DNA of 64,000 nt from Streptomyces sp. NBC_01451. Its GTDB lineage: Bacteria > Actinomycetota > Actinomycetes > Streptomycetales > Streptomycetaceae. Below the pieces are notes generated by a model. It saw only the letters and a list, made by a program, of their open reading frames with translations, was not told the DNA's origin and ran no database searches. The translations under genes were made by a program, and so were the position numbers. The stretch is from the NCBI RefSeq assembly GCF_036227485.1, contig NZ_CP109479.1:9982001-10046000 (forward strand). The letters run 5' to 3'. Below, one piece after another: positions 16,156 through 25,203 of the stretch (positions within the stretch are counted from its first letter, which is position 1; each line of letters starts with the position of its first letter).

Positions 16156-18705
16156 ATGTCCAGAACGACTCGTCCGCGTCGCAGACTCCTCGCCGCGCTG
16201 GCCGTCCTGTCCGGGCTCGGCCTGGTCGCCGCCTCCCCGGCCATGGCCGACACCCTGTACCACGAGCAGTACCGGCCCCAGTTCCACTTCACTCCGGCCC
16301 AGAACTGGATGAACGACCCCAACGGACTGATCTACTACAAGGGCCGGTACCACCTGTTCTTCCAGTACAACCCGGACGGCAACACTTGGGGCAACATGTC
16401 ATGGGGCCACGCCGTCAGCACCGACCTGGTCCACTGGAAGGAACTCCCGGTGGCCATCCCCCAGGACGACCAGGAAATGATCTTCTCCGGCAGTGTGGTG
16501 CTGGACAAGAACAACACCACCGGTTTCGGCACCAAGAAGAACCCGCCGCTGGTCGCCGTCTACACCAGCGCGCAGAAGGCCACCGGCAAGCAGGAGCAGG
16601 CCCTCGCCTACAGCACCGACGGCGGCACCACCTGGACGAAGTACTCCGGAAACCCGGTCCTCGACATCGGCTCGACCAACTTCCGTGACCCCAAGGTCTT
16701 CTGGTACGCCCCCACCAAGAGCTGGCTGATGGCGGTCGCCCTCGCCGACCAGCACAAGATCGCCTTCTACAGCGCTCCCGATCTCAAGCACTGGACGCAC
16801 CTCAGCGACTTCGGCCCCGCCGGCGCCACCGGCGGGGTGTGGGAGTGCCCGGACCTGTTCCCGCTGCCCGTGGACGGCAACCCGAAGAAGACCAAGTGGG
16901 TCCTGGCCGTCAACCTCAACCCCGGCGGCATCGCGGGCGGCTCCGGCGCCCAGTACTTCGTCGGAGACTTCGACGGCACGGAGTTCATCTCCGACGACAA
17001 CGGCAGCTACACCCCGCCGAGCGGCACCGTCGTGCAGGACTTCGAGTCCGGCTCGTTCGGCGACTGGACGGCCACCGGTAGCGCGTTCGGCAGCGCACCG
17101 GCGACCGGACCGGTGGACGGCCAGCAGACCGTCACCGGCTTCGAGGGCAAGGACTTCGCCAACAGCTTCCACGGCGGCGACGCCTCCACCGGCACCCTGA
17201 CCTCACCCGCCTTCACCGTGACCAGCGACTACATCAACTTCAAGGTCGGCGGCGGCAACCACCCGCACCGGCCCGGCTCCGTCCTGGGCGACGGCCCGGC
17301 ACCCACAGGCGCAACCCTCGCCGACTTCGAGGGCAGCACCTACTCCAGCCCCATCGGCGACTGGACGACGACCGGCGACGCCTTCGGTACCGGACCCGCC
17401 CAGGGCACGCTCCCCGGCCAGGGGCAGGTCACGGGCTACCTCGGAGACGGCCTCGCCAACAGCTTCCTGAACGGCGACGCCTCCACCGGCACGCTCACCT
17501 CGCCGACCTTCACCATCGACAAGAAGTACCTGGACTTCCTCATCGGCGGCGGCAACCACGCAGAGAGCTCCGAAGCGCCCACCGCAGTGGAGCTCATCGT
17601 GGACGGCAAGGTGGTGCGCTCCGCCACCGGTCCCAACTCCGAGGCCTTGAACTGGGCGTCCTGGGACCTGTCCGATCTGCAGGGCAAGCGGGCCCAGATC
17701 AAGGTCGAGGACGACAACACCGGTGGCTGGGGCCACCTCAACCTCGACCACGTCGTCCTCTCCGACACCCAGGCCAAGCCCCGTTCCGACGAGACCGGCG
17801 TCAACCTCCTGGTGGACGGCAAGATCGTGCAGAGCGCCACCGGCGCCGACTCCGAGAACCTGGACTGGGCCTCGTTCAACACCAGCGCCTACAAGGGCGA
17901 GAAGGTCCAGATCCAGATCGTGGACGCCAATTCCAGCGGCTGGGGACACGTACTCGCCGACCAGTTCACCGCGGCCGACAAGCCTGCCCTGTCCACCACC
18001 CAGCGTGCCCGCTGGCTCGACTACGGCGCCGACTTCTACGCGGCCAACACGTGGACCGACACCCCCGGTGGCCGCCGCGTCATGACCGCCTGGATGAACA
18101 ACTGGAACTACGGGCAGGCCATCCCCACCACCCCGTGGCGCAGCGCCGACTCCTTCCCCCGCGAGCTCTCCCTGAAGACCGTGAACGGCAAGGTCCAGCT
18201 GATCCAGCAGCCGGTCCGCGAACTGACCGGCCTGCGCGGCGCCGGCACCCGGGTGCCCAGCACCCGCGTCACGAACACCACCACCCCGCTCGCGGTGCAC
18301 GGCAGCGGCCTGGAACTCCAGGCCGACCTGACCCCGGGCACCGCCGACCGCTCCGGCCTGGACGTCCGTACCGGCGCCGGGCAGCGCACCCGCATCGGCT
18401 ACGACACCACCACCGGCGAGGTCTACATCGACCGCACCGCCGCCGGTGCCACCGACTTCGACCCCACCTTCGGCGGCGTTCAGCGGGCCCCCCTCGCGCT
18501 CCACGGCGGCCGGCTGATTCTGCACGTACTCGTCGACGCCTCCTCCGTCGAGGTCTATGCCCAGAACACCCGGGGCGAACAGGTCACCCTGACCGACCAG
18601 ATCTTCCCCGACCCCTCCAGCACCGGCGTCGACACCTTCGCCGAGGACGGCACCGCCGCCCTCAACCGCATGCAGGCGTGGCGGCTGAGGTCCATCTGGC
18701 CGTGA
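16156..18705 (+). CDS. Secreted GH32 fructan hydrolase (levanase/inulinase type) with a nested inserted module
   Basis: An 849-residue exported enzyme. A signal peptide (basic RPRRR, hydrophobic core, cut near ASPAMA) precedes the GH32 propeller. Motifs are NWMNDPNGL (nucleophile Asp54), FRDPKVF (Asp178) and WECPDLF (acid/base Glu230). The propeller is interrupted at about residue 290 and resumes near residue 615 (ARWLDYGADFYA). The 320-residue insert contains two copies of one beta-sandwich-like module, one inside the other. A C-terminal beta-sandwich follows. The start has AAGGAG five bases upstream. The enzyme probably degrades levan or inulin outside the cell and is controlled by the divergent LacI protein. 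Confidence 0.9.
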   Translation: MSRTTRPRRRLLAALAVLSGLGLVAASPAMADTLYHEQYRPQFHFTPAQNWMNDPNGLIYYKGRYHLFFQYNPDGNTWGNMSWGHAVSTDLVHWKELPVAIPQDDQEMIFSGSVVLDKNNTTGFGTKKNPPLVAVYTSAQKATGKQEQALAYSTDGGTTWTKYSGNPVLDIGSTNFRDPKVFWYAPTKSWLMAVALADQHKIAFYSAPDLKHWTHLSDFGPAGATGGVWECPDLFPLPVDGNPKKTKWVLAVNLNPGGIAGGSGAQYFVGDFDGTEFISDDNGSYTPPSGTVVQDFESGSFGDWTATGSAFGSAPATGPVDGQQTVTGFEGKDFANSFHGGDASTGTLTSPAFTVTSDYINFKVGGGNHPHRPGSVLGDGPAPTGATLADFEGSTYSSPIGDWTTTGDAFGTGPAQGTLPGQGQVTGYLGDGLANSFLNGDASTGTLTSPTFTIDKKYLDFLIGGGNHAESSEAPTAVELIVDGKVVRSATGPNSEALNWASWDLSDLQGKRAQIKVEDDNTGGWGHLNLDHVVLSDTQAKPRSDETGVNLLVDGKIVQSATGADSENLDWASFNTSAYKGEKVQIQIVDANSSGWGHVLADQFTAADKPALSTTQRARWLDYGADFYAANTWTDTPGGRRVMTAWMNNWNYGQAIPTTPWRSADSFPRELSLKTVNGKVQLIQQPVRELTGLRGAGTRVPSTRVTNTTTPLAVHGSGLELQADLTPGTADRSGLDVRTGAGQRTRIGYDTTTGEVYIDRTAAGATDFDPTFGGVQRAPLALHGGRLILHVLVDASSVEVYAQNTRGEQVTLTDQIFPDPSSTGVDTFAEDGTAALNRMQAWRLRSIWP
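17029..17975 (+). repeat. Nested duplication of an inserted module inside the GH32 gene
   Basis: Copy 1 begins with DFESGSFGDW and runs to GGGNHPHRPG (about 17035-17275). Copy 2 is complete, from DFEGSTYSSPIGDW through GGGNHAESS and LIVDGKVVRSATG to GWGHLNLDHVVLSD (about 17323-17768). The missing second half of copy 1 then follows: LLVDGKIVQSATG to GWGHVLADQF (about 17800-17970). Shared blocks include NSF..GDASTGTLTSP.FT and VDGK.V.SATG..SE.L.WAS. Copy 2 is thus inserted inside copy 1, which itself interrupts the enzyme. Confidence 0.75.
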
Positions 18706-18840
18706 CGAGCCGTCAGGTCCGTGCGCCGGACGGTCAGTTATTGCTTCCGGCACACGGACACGGCAAGGGACCATGGCCTGGAACTCGGTGTCGGCGCACG
18801 GACTCAGATCCAGTCGCGTACCTTTCCTCGTCCCCACCTG

Positions 18841-18990
18841 TCAGGGCACGTCCGTCTCGCGCGAGATGGCCTGGAGGCGGTTCTTCAGCCGGTAGCTGGG
18901 GCCGTTGACCGGGACGATTTCGCAGTGGTGCAGGAGCCGGTCGAGGATCGCTGTGGCGAGGACCTCGTCGCCGAAGACCTGGCCCCTGGC
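18841..18990 (-). pseudogene. C-terminal fragment of an IS21-type IstB ATPase
   Basis: The last 49 codons read GQVFGDEVLATAILDRLLHH, then EIVPVNGPSYRLKNR, to a TGA at 18841. This is the standard C-terminal end of IstB, the IS21 helper ATPase. No Walker motifs or upstream IstB sequence remain in frame, and no intact IS21 element is nearby. It is one of several IS21 scraps around the Wadjet region. Confidence 0.7.
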
Positions 18991-19130
18991 TGTGTACCTC
19001 GCTTTGGGAGTCGTTTCGATGCGTTTTGGAGTGTCGCTGTGAGCTGTGTTCCTTGGCCAACAGCGGCGACTTTTGATGTCACTTGGGAGCGACGGGTGTT
19101 GTGCCCGCGTCCTGGAGCCGGGGCGGGGCG

Positions 19131-21269
19131 TCATGTGTGGGTGCGGTGTGCCAGGAGGAGGGCGGAGTCGTCGTGGGGGGTGGGGGTGGGCAAGCAGGTG
19201 GCGGTGATGTGGTGCAGGGCGAGGGCGGGTGGCTGCTGTGCGGTGGTCTGCAGGGCGGTGTGCAGGCGGTGGAGGGCGTCGTCGGGGTCGGTGTCGGGGG
19301 TGTCGGTGAGGCCGTCCGTGTGCAGGAGGATGCGTCCGCCGGGAGGGAGGGTGAGGCGGGTGGACGGGTAGGCGGTGTCGGGCAGGATGCCGAGGGGAAG
19401 CCCGGGGAGCGTCTCGGGTGTGAGTACGGCGTCGGGGATGTGCATGAGGGGGGCGGGGTGGGCTGCGGTGGCGTATTCCAGCTGCCCGGTGTGCGGATCG
19501 AGGGCGATGATGCAGCAGGTGGCGAGCAGGGCGTGGTCGGGGTCGGTGTCGTTGTCGGTGGTGAGCAGACGGTTGGTCCGGCGCAGGATGGCGGCGGGGT
19601 CGGAGGTGGTGGCGGCGTAGGCGCGAATGGTGATGCGCAGGCGCCCCATGAGGATGGCTGCTTTGGTGTGGTGACCTTCTGCGTCCCCGATGACCAGGGC
19701 GATGCGGCCGTCGGGGAGGGGGAAGGCGTCGTACCAGTCGCCGCCGGCGTGGGCGCCGGGGGCGGCAGGATGGTAGGAGGCGGCGAGGTGCAGGCGGGGG
19801 TGCTGGGGCAGGAAGGCGGGCAGGAGTCCGCGCTGGAGTTGGACCGCGCGGTCGTGTTCGGTGTCGTAGTCGCGGCAGCGGTCCAGGGCGCGGCCGAGCA
19901 GGGCGGCCGCGGCGATGAGGAGGGCCTGGTCGGAGGGGCCGAAGGCGTGGGGGCGGTCGAAGGAGAACATGCACGCCGCCGTGGTCTGGGGATGGGCGAG
20001 CGGGAGGGGCAGAGCGGCCCATGCGTGTCGTTTGAGGCGGGGCAGGGTGGCGGCGTAGTGGGGGTAGGCGGCCACGAGGTCTTCGTGGGAGGGGGTGAAG
20101 ACCGGTTCCTGCTCGCGCAGTGCGTCGGTGAGGGGGGCGCGGGCGTCCAGGGCGATGCCGGTGACGGCGGCGCGGTGTTCGTCGTCGTAGCCGACTGTGG
20201 TCAGGATGCGGGTGCGGCCCTGGTGGGCCTCGGCCAGGACCAGGGCGTCGGCGCCGAAGACGGCCAGTGCCTCGCAGGCTGCTTTGGCCAGTTCCGAGGT
20301 GCCGGTGGCACCTGCGGCACTGGACGCGAGAGTGATCATGCGGTCAGCGCGGCGCAGCTGTTCACGCAAGTGTTCCTCCCGTTGCGTGGCACGGATTGTT
20401 TCTCCGGTGGTATCGGTGACGTGGCCGCAGAGCAGGGCGGGGGGAGCGGTGGGGTCTCCGGTGGTGGTGCAGCGGGCTTGCAGGTGGCGCGGTCGGTCGG
20501 CCGGGGTGGCGAGCCGGTAGGCCACTTCATAGGTGCCGTGGCGGCTGCGCAGGGTGCCCAGCAGCTGCTGGATGTCCGTCAGGTCGCCTGGGGGCAGTTG
20601 GGCCAGGACCCTGGTGAGCGGGTAGCGGCCGGGACCGGGCAGATCGTGCAGCCGGGCGAACATTTCGTCGACGTCGAGTGTGTCGGTGGCCAGGTCGAGG
20701 AAGAAGGCGCCCTGGTGCAGGTCTCGCAGGTGCGGGGTCGGCGCAGGCGCGGCGGCCGTGGAGATCATGTGGGGCACGTACCGGGTGGTCAGCTGTGCCG
20801 CGTGCCGCAGGAACTCCTGCTCAGCCTCGTTGAAGGGCATCGTGCCGGGCCGCAGTGCCACCAGGACACCCTGGCCCTCGGACAGTGGCAGCGCACTCCA
20901 GGCAGCCGCTTCGCCACCGGGCGGCAGCGGGTAGGGGCCGGTACGGTCGCAGCCGGTGCATTCCTGGCCCAGGGCCGCCCGGGTGACCGGCCACGACTCG
21001 GTGGTGGCCAGCGGCCGCAGCGGTGGCTGCCACAGTCGGCCGAGCCCGGCCACGGAGCAGGGAAAGAGGTGGGTGCCGTCCTCCTGGTAAAGGATCAACG
21101 CCCAGCCCACCAGACCCATCCAGACGCACGCATGCGCCAGCGTCTCGGTCACGGCCGGCAGATCGGCCGCCACCGCCAGAGCCTGCTTCAGCCTGCCCAA
21201 CCCCTGCTCCGCGCTCCTGGCCACTGCCGGAGCGGGCTCACCGCCGTCCGCCGCACCGTCTTCCAACAT
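19131..21269 (-). CDS. PP2C-type serine phosphatase with GAF and PAS sensor domains
   Basis: A 712-residue cytoplasmic signalling protein. An N-terminal GAF-like segment (about residues 15-190) is followed by a PAS-like segment (about 225-325, YEVAYRLATPADRPRHLQAR) and a second GAF (about 335-480, LAKAACEALAVFGADALVLA). A C-terminal PP2C/SpoIIE phosphatase covers about 490-705 (AGGDWYDAFPLPDGRIALVI, GDAEGHHTKAA, LLLHTDGLTD). The conserved metal-binding Asp residues are present. Such proteins usually dephosphorylate anti-sigma-factor antagonists or related partners; the partner is unknown. The ATG at 21269 has AGAGG seven bases upstream; a GTG at 21293 is possible. No anti-sigma gene is adjacent. 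Confidence 0.85.
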   Translation of the reverse strand: MLEDGAADGGEPAPAVARSAEQGLGRLKQALAVAADLPAVTETLAHACVWMGLVGWALILYQEDGTHLFPCSVAGLGRLWQPPLRPLATTESWPVTRAALGQECTGCDRTGPYPLPPGGEAAAWSALPLSEGQGVLVALRPGTMPFNEAEQEFLRHAAQLTTRYVPHMISTAAAPAPTPHLRDLHQGAFFLDLATDTLDVDEMFARLHDLPGPGRYPLTRVLAQLPPGDLTDIQQLLGTLRSRHGTYEVAYRLATPADRPRHLQARCTTTGDPTAPPALLCGHVTDTTGETIRATQREEHLREQLRRADRMITLASSAAGATGTSELAKAACEALAVFGADALVLAEAHQGRTRILTTVGYDDEHRAAVTGIALDARAPLTDALREQEPVFTPSHEDLVAAYPHYAATLPRLKRHAWAALPLPLAHPQTTAACMFSFDRPHAFGPSDQALLIAAAALLGRALDRCRDYDTEHDRAVQLQRGLLPAFLPQHPRLHLAASYHPAAPGAHAGGDWYDAFPLPDGRIALVIGDAEGHHTKAAILMGRLRITIRAYAATTSDPAAILRRTNRLLTTDNDTDPDHALLATCCIIALDPHTGQLEYATAAHPAPLMHIPDAVLTPETLPGLPLGILPDTAYPSTRLTLPPGGRILLHTDGLTDTPDTDPDDALHRLHTALQTTAQQPPALALHHITATCLPTPTPHDDSALLLAHRTHT

Positions 21270-21293
21270 TCCCCCGCCTCTCTGCCCCTGCAC

Positions 21294-21610
21294 GGGGTCG
21301 TCTGAAGGACGACCTTAGAAACGCCGGCTCCTCAGGCAGCGGTTAAGTTCGCTGTTGACCGTTAAATGAAGAAATTGAAAGCTCACACACGCGGGGCCCT
21401 TCAGCCACTGCGGTCCAGGCGGCGCCCTGACCGCAGCGTCCAGCCGCTACGTCGCCGCACCGGCCACGGGACAGATACGCTCTTTGGTGGCTCTCTCTCG
21501 GCCAGCGGTGGGAGAGCCGCCCGCACCGTTCCCGCCGACGGAACTGCTTCACCTCGCCTCTGCGCGCTCTGTCTGTTCTTTGGTGTGAGCGAGGCGGTAG
21601 GACTCGGTTA
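21294..21610. other. 317-bp region upstream of the phosphatase gene, no gene
   Basis: No coding frame is supported. The part nearest the phosphatase (about 21335-21385) is clearly less GC-rich than its surroundings and is the likely promoter region. The rest leads into a decayed BAAT-like gene. Confidence 0.45.
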
Positions 21611-22123
21611 GGCATCCTCGGTGTCTCCAAGGGGGCTGAAGCAGCTCTTCTCACGGCTGTGCGCGACCTGCGCGTGGACGTTGTTATCGCGCTGTCGCCC
21701 ACGTCGCGAGTCTGGTGCAATGTGGGTCCGGGCCGCGATGGGGAACAGCGCCCGTATCGTTCTTCCTGGACCTGGCAGGGGCGGGCCTTGCCTTTTGTTC
21801 CGATGGATGACTCCTGGACTCCGGTCAACCCGGGTAGCGGTCCGGCCGCCATCCGCGGCTGGTACGAACTCAGCGAGCGGAGCTTCGTTTACCTGCTCCC
21901 TCAGGCGGAGATCCCGGTCGAAAGGGCCCGAGCCGATCTGCTGCTCGTTGCCGGTGGCGACGACGCGATGTGGCCTTCTCTCCGCTTCGCCGAACAACTG
22001 GCACAACGCCGACGCTCAGCCGGGACCACTGCGCATCTCATCGCCCGCCACGATGCCGGCCATCGACCGCGCTTTCCCGGCGAGAGCCCGGCGCCCGCGT
22101 CCCCGCAGGGGCGAGCAGAGTAG
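21611..22123 (+). pseudogene. C-terminal fragment of a BAAT-type acyl-CoA thioesterase
   Basis: The frame opens with GILGVSKGAEAALLTAVRDL, which contains the nucleophile elbow G-V-S-K-G of the BAAT_C alpha/beta-hydrolase family. It continues with VVIALSPTS, the Asp region LLLVAGGDDAMWPSLRFAEQ and the catalytic His region ARHDAGHRPRFPGE. The N-terminal domain is absent, and the end runs straight into a minus-strand integrase fragment. The gene therefore looks truncated at both ends. Confidence 0.65.
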
Positions 22124-22285
22124 CCGTTGCCGAGCACCCGGCGGTGCATCTCCCAGCGAAGCCTGGCCATCTCCGTGCCGACGGCGTCGGCCGGCAACTG
22201 ACGGGGGAGTCGTAGAGTGCCTCGACCTACTCCGAGACGGCGAAGTACTCGTCGGTGACGGTGCGGTCGGCGATCCGTAACGGGG
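22120..22285 (-). pseudogene. Fragment of a large Tn554-like tyrosine recombinase
   Basis: Read leftward, one frame gives LRIADRTVTDEYFAVSE, a TAG stop at 22229-22227, then VEALYD. A frameshift then leads to QLPADAVGTEMARLRWEMHR, then RVLGNGY. From memory this matches the C-terminal region of a roughly 700-residue actinobacterial integrase, in which SEQVEALYD is continuous; the TAG would be a CAG mutation. The tail that should follow is not here, but a tail of the same family lies at 33857-33979. Confidence 0.55.
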
Positions 22286-22330
22286 AAGCCGGGTAAGGCA
22301 ACTGCCCGAATGGGTTTGTGGTTGCGGCTC

Positions 22331-22849
22331 TCACAGAGTCGTGGCGTGGATGCGGACAGGCAGGCCCGACCGTGACACGGCGTCGCGTTCGAAGGGAAGG
22401 CCGATCTTCTCGGCGACACGTTGCGACGGCTGGTTGTCTGGTCGGATGATCGCGATGAGGCGCTGTGCGCCGAGGACGTCGCGGGCGTGGTCACGGCAGG
22501 CGGCCGCGGCCTCGGTGGCATAGCCGTTCCCCTGGAGGTCGGCCCGGACGCGATAGCCGACCTCCAGGTCGGTGACTCCTTCGATCTCTTGGGGGGTCAG
22601 GCCGCAGTCGCCGACGAACTCGCCGGTGTTCCGCAGGGTGACCAGCCAGAGTCCGTGTCCTTCTCGCTGGTACAGGTGCTGGTTCCATTCGATCCAGGCC
22701 AGTGCCTCCTCCCGGGTCTTGGGGCGGGGGTAGTGGCGCATCACGTTCGGGTCGCCGAGGAGTACGGCCATATCGTCGAGGTCGTCCGGGGTCATCTGCC
22801 GGAAGGCGAGGCGTGGAGTGGGGGCGGGGGTTCGGTGGTGGAGGTTCAC
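22331..22849 (-). CDS. GNAT family N-acetyltransferase (RimJ/RimL type)
   Basis: A 172-residue acetyltransferase. The first strand-helix region is RLAFRQMTPDDLDDMAVLLG. Acetyl-CoA-binding motif A appears as VGYRVRADLQGNGYATEAAA, and the C-terminal part has LIAIIRPDNQPSQRVAEKIG. It probably acetylates a protein N-terminus, an antibiotic or a small amine; the substrate is unknown. The GTG start has AAGGAG six bases upstream and overlaps, as GTGA, the stop of the decayed small gene before it. That overlap shows the two were once coupled. Confidence 0.85.
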   Translation of the reverse strand: MNLHHRTPAPTPRLAFRQMTPDDLDDMAVLLGDPNVMRHYPRPKTREEALAWIEWNQHLYQREGHGLWLVTLRNTGEFVGDCGLTPQEIEGVTDLEVGYRVRADLQGNGYATEAAAACRDHARDVLGAQRLIAIIRPDNQPSQRVAEKIGLPFERDAVSRSGLPVRIHATTL

Positions 22850-23019
22850 GGGTGCTCCTTCATGATGCGGGTGGCGACGTCGGCGGTGTGGGTGCCTCAG
22901 TCGCCGACGGCGACTCGCTGTCGTTTGACGGTGACGGTGATGTCGGTGTTGAGGGCGCGGGCGAGAGCGGCGGCGAGGTGGACCAGGCCGAGGCGCGCTG
23001 AGATCAGTGCCCCATTCAT
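22846..23019 (-). pseudogene. Small gene with an internal TGA, coupled to the acetyltransferase
   Basis: From the ATG at 23019 (AGGGGA upstream) the frame reads MNGALISARLGLVHLAAALA, then RALNTDITVTVKRQRVAVGD, then TGA at 22899-22897. Without the stop, the same frame continues GTHTADVATRIMKEHP to a TGA that overlaps the GTG of the acetyltransferase by four bases. That precise overlap argues the original gene had 57 codons and the TGA is a Trp-to-stop change. The alternative is a genuine 40-residue protein. I do not recognise the family. Confidence 0.45.
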
Positions 23020-23670
23020 TGAGGTCCCCTGGAGGTGCCCTATCTGTGGCGTCGGCGACTTCGACGGCGTCGCGGTTCAAGGTGGTGAGGACCTGGGCGG
23101 TGCCTGCGTCCTGAGCGAATTTTCGCCCGCACGATGGAAACACCAACTCCCGCGTGCTGCGGGAGTGCAAATCAAAATTGACGCACCCGCGCTTTGCTGA
23201 GGGTCGTGTTCGAGGGCGGGATGGTCGAGCCTTTCTGACTGAGCGTTTGGTCCGGTGATTCGTGTGCGGTCCCGTTGACGCCCGCGACTGGAACGGAACG
23301 ACATCGCCGAGCGACTGTGCCCTGGCCCCGGGCCGCTGCCGTGCCCTGCTTACGGAGCGCGTCATTGGCGTTCGCGTGGACCGTCGGGGGACGGGGGCCG
23401 GGATCCGGGTGGCGGTCCCACCGGGCTCGGTGGTCCGGCTGCGGAAGGGTGCGATCACCAGCCTGCACGGCGACGGGAAGAGACCACCCCGTTCCCGTAG
23501 CCCGCTGACGCGGCCGGCCCGTCGGCGGGGGGAGGGGAGCGCACGGTATCACCGGTGGCATGGGCGGGGGAGCGGTTCACACGCACTGGTCGGGGTGCGG
23601 CAGACTGGTGCGGGTCCTCTGATGTCCGGCCGGACGGGTATCAGCCGAAGCAAGGGGAGCCCACGGATCC
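23020..23670. other. 651-bp region before the Wadjet operon; possible minus-strand remnant
   Basis: No complete gene. On the minus strand, about 23040-23130 reads KFAQDAGTAQVLTTLNRDAV, then EVADATDR, which looks protein-like and may be a remnant linked to the small decayed gene. The rest (23170-23640) shows no supported coding. The Wadjet promoter should lie near its right end, but I could not identify it. Confidence 0.35.
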
Positions 23671-25203
23671 GTGAGTGACGAGCCCGACGCCCCGGTCCCC
23701 GTCGACGAGGGCGCGTTCGGTATCGACGCGTTCTCCCTCGACGACCGGCTGCGGCTGTTCCACTTCGCCGCCGCCGAGAAGCGCCACGAGTACCTGTGGC
23801 TGCTGCGGGCCTTCGACCGCGGACGCGCCAACTACCAGGTGCTGCTGCACGCCTCGGACGCGGTCGGGCTGCTGGAGCGGCTCGCCGCCGACCATCCCGG
23901 CGCGGGCGCTGTCGGCGGGACGGCCGGGGTTCAGCCGTTGCTCGACGCGCTCGCGGAGTGGCAGGTCCTGGACCGCTCGTACGACGGGACGCGCGCCGCG
24001 AACCTGGCCGAGTACCGCAACCGCCACTACGTGTATCAGTTCACCCAGGCCGGATACCGGGCGTACCGGGCTGTGGAGGACGTCCTCGGGGCGAGTCTTG
24101 AGGACGCTCAGCTCTCCCGTCTCGTCTTCCCGGACATCCTCGGCGACCTGCGCGCGCTGGCCGAGGCAAGTACCGCGGGCGACGGCGAGGAGGTGTACCG
24201 CAAGCTGGGCCGGCTCGACTCGGTGCTGAACGAGATGGCGCAGCGCGCCGCCCGCTTCTACCTCATGCTGGGCGACCTGGCGCGCACCAACGACACCCGG
24301 CCCGAGGTGTTCCTCGCCCACAAGGACACCCTTCTCGCGCACATGCGGGAGTTCACCGCCGAACTCGGCCGCTACGCCCCGCTGCTCGCCGAGGCCGTGG
24401 AGAAGGCCGCGGCCACCGGTGTGGACCGGATGATCGAGTATGCGGCCGAGGCCGACGAACGGCTCTTCCGCAGCCCCGCCGAGCGGCTGGCGGACTGGCG
24501 GCACCGGTGGGACGGCATCGTGCACTGGTTCGCGGAGCGCGAGCACAGTGAGACCGAGCGGCTGCAGGACGCCACCGTCACCGCGATCCGGTCCGTCCTC
24601 GCCCTGCTGCGCCGGGTCACCGAGGCGCGCCGGGGCGGGGTGAGCCGGGAGAGTCAACTGCGCCATCTCGCCGGGTGGTTCACCTCCTGCGAGAGCGACG
24701 AGGACGCGCACGCCCTGTTCCAGGCGGTCTTCGGGCTCGGGGCGCCCCGCCACATCGCCGTCCCGTACGCCGACCCCGAGCAGATCCCGGGGCGTACGTC
24801 CTGGTGGGAGGCCGAACCGGTCGAACTCGCCCGCACACTGGTCCAGTCCGGCCGCACCCCCGCCCTGCACGGCCCCGGTCGCATCGAACGCGACGAGGAC
24901 CGGCGGGCCCTGCTGCGCGCCGGGCAGCTGAGGGACCAGGCCGAGCGCCGTGGCGCCGCGAACGCCCTCGCGTCGGACGGCGTGTACGGCCGGACGCTCG
25001 ACGAGCCCGAGACGCGTGCGCTGCTCGCTCTGCTGGACGTGGCCCTCGCCGCCCGTGTCCCCGCCAGCCGTCTGGTCACCGCCGCCTCCGGGTCCGCCCA
25101 CGGGGTACGGCTCACTCTCACCCCCGCCGAGGGCTCCACCACCGTGGACACCGTGCGCGGCCTGCTTCACCTTGACGGGCTGCGACTGGAGGTCACAGCA
25201 TGA
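23671..25203 (+). CDS. jetA: Wadjet protein JetA (TIGR02677/DUF2397, kleisin-like)
   Basis: A 510-residue protein beginning FGIDAFSLDDRLRLFHFAAA. It is recognised as the TIGR02677 family by its overall pattern (RLFHFAAAEKRHEYLWLLRA and LPWRHR-like WRHRWDGI) and by the order of the following genes. In Wadjet systems JetA is the MukF-like kleisin subunit of an SMC complex that recognises and helps destroy plasmid DNA. The GTG start has AAGGGGAG eleven bases upstream. Its TGA overlaps an ATG (25200) that opens a 15-codon mini-frame leading into jetB. By recall of the published scheme this DUF2397/2398/2399 set is the type III arrangement. Confidence 0.88.
   Translation: MSDEPDAPVPVDEGAFGIDAFSLDDRLRLFHFAAAEKRHEYLWLLRAFDRGRANYQVLLHASDAVGLLERLAADHPGAGAVGGTAGVQPLLDALAEWQVLDRSYDGTRAANLAEYRNRHYVYQFTQAGYRAYRAVEDVLGASLEDAQLSRLVFPDILGDLRALAEASTAGDGEEVYRKLGRLDSVLNEMAQRAARFYLMLGDLARTNDTRPEVFLAHKDTLLAHMREFTAELGRYAPLLAEAVEKAAATGVDRMIEYAAEADERLFRSPAERLADWRHRWDGIVHWFAEREHSETERLQDATVTAIRSVLALLRRVTEARRGGVSRESQLRHLAGWFTSCESDEDAHALFQAVFGLGAPRHIAVPYADPEQIPGRTSWWEAEPVELARTLVQSGRTPALHGPGRIERDEDRRALLRAGQLRDQAERRGAANALASDGVYGRTLDEPETRALLALLDVALAARVPASRLVTAASGSAHGVRLTLTPAEGSTTVDTVRGLLHLDGLRLEVTA

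Noticed and set aside
18717..18731. Small hairpin after the secreted GH32 gene as a terminator
   Set aside because: Only 5-bp arms with a competing fold; too weak to call although a T-rich patch follows.
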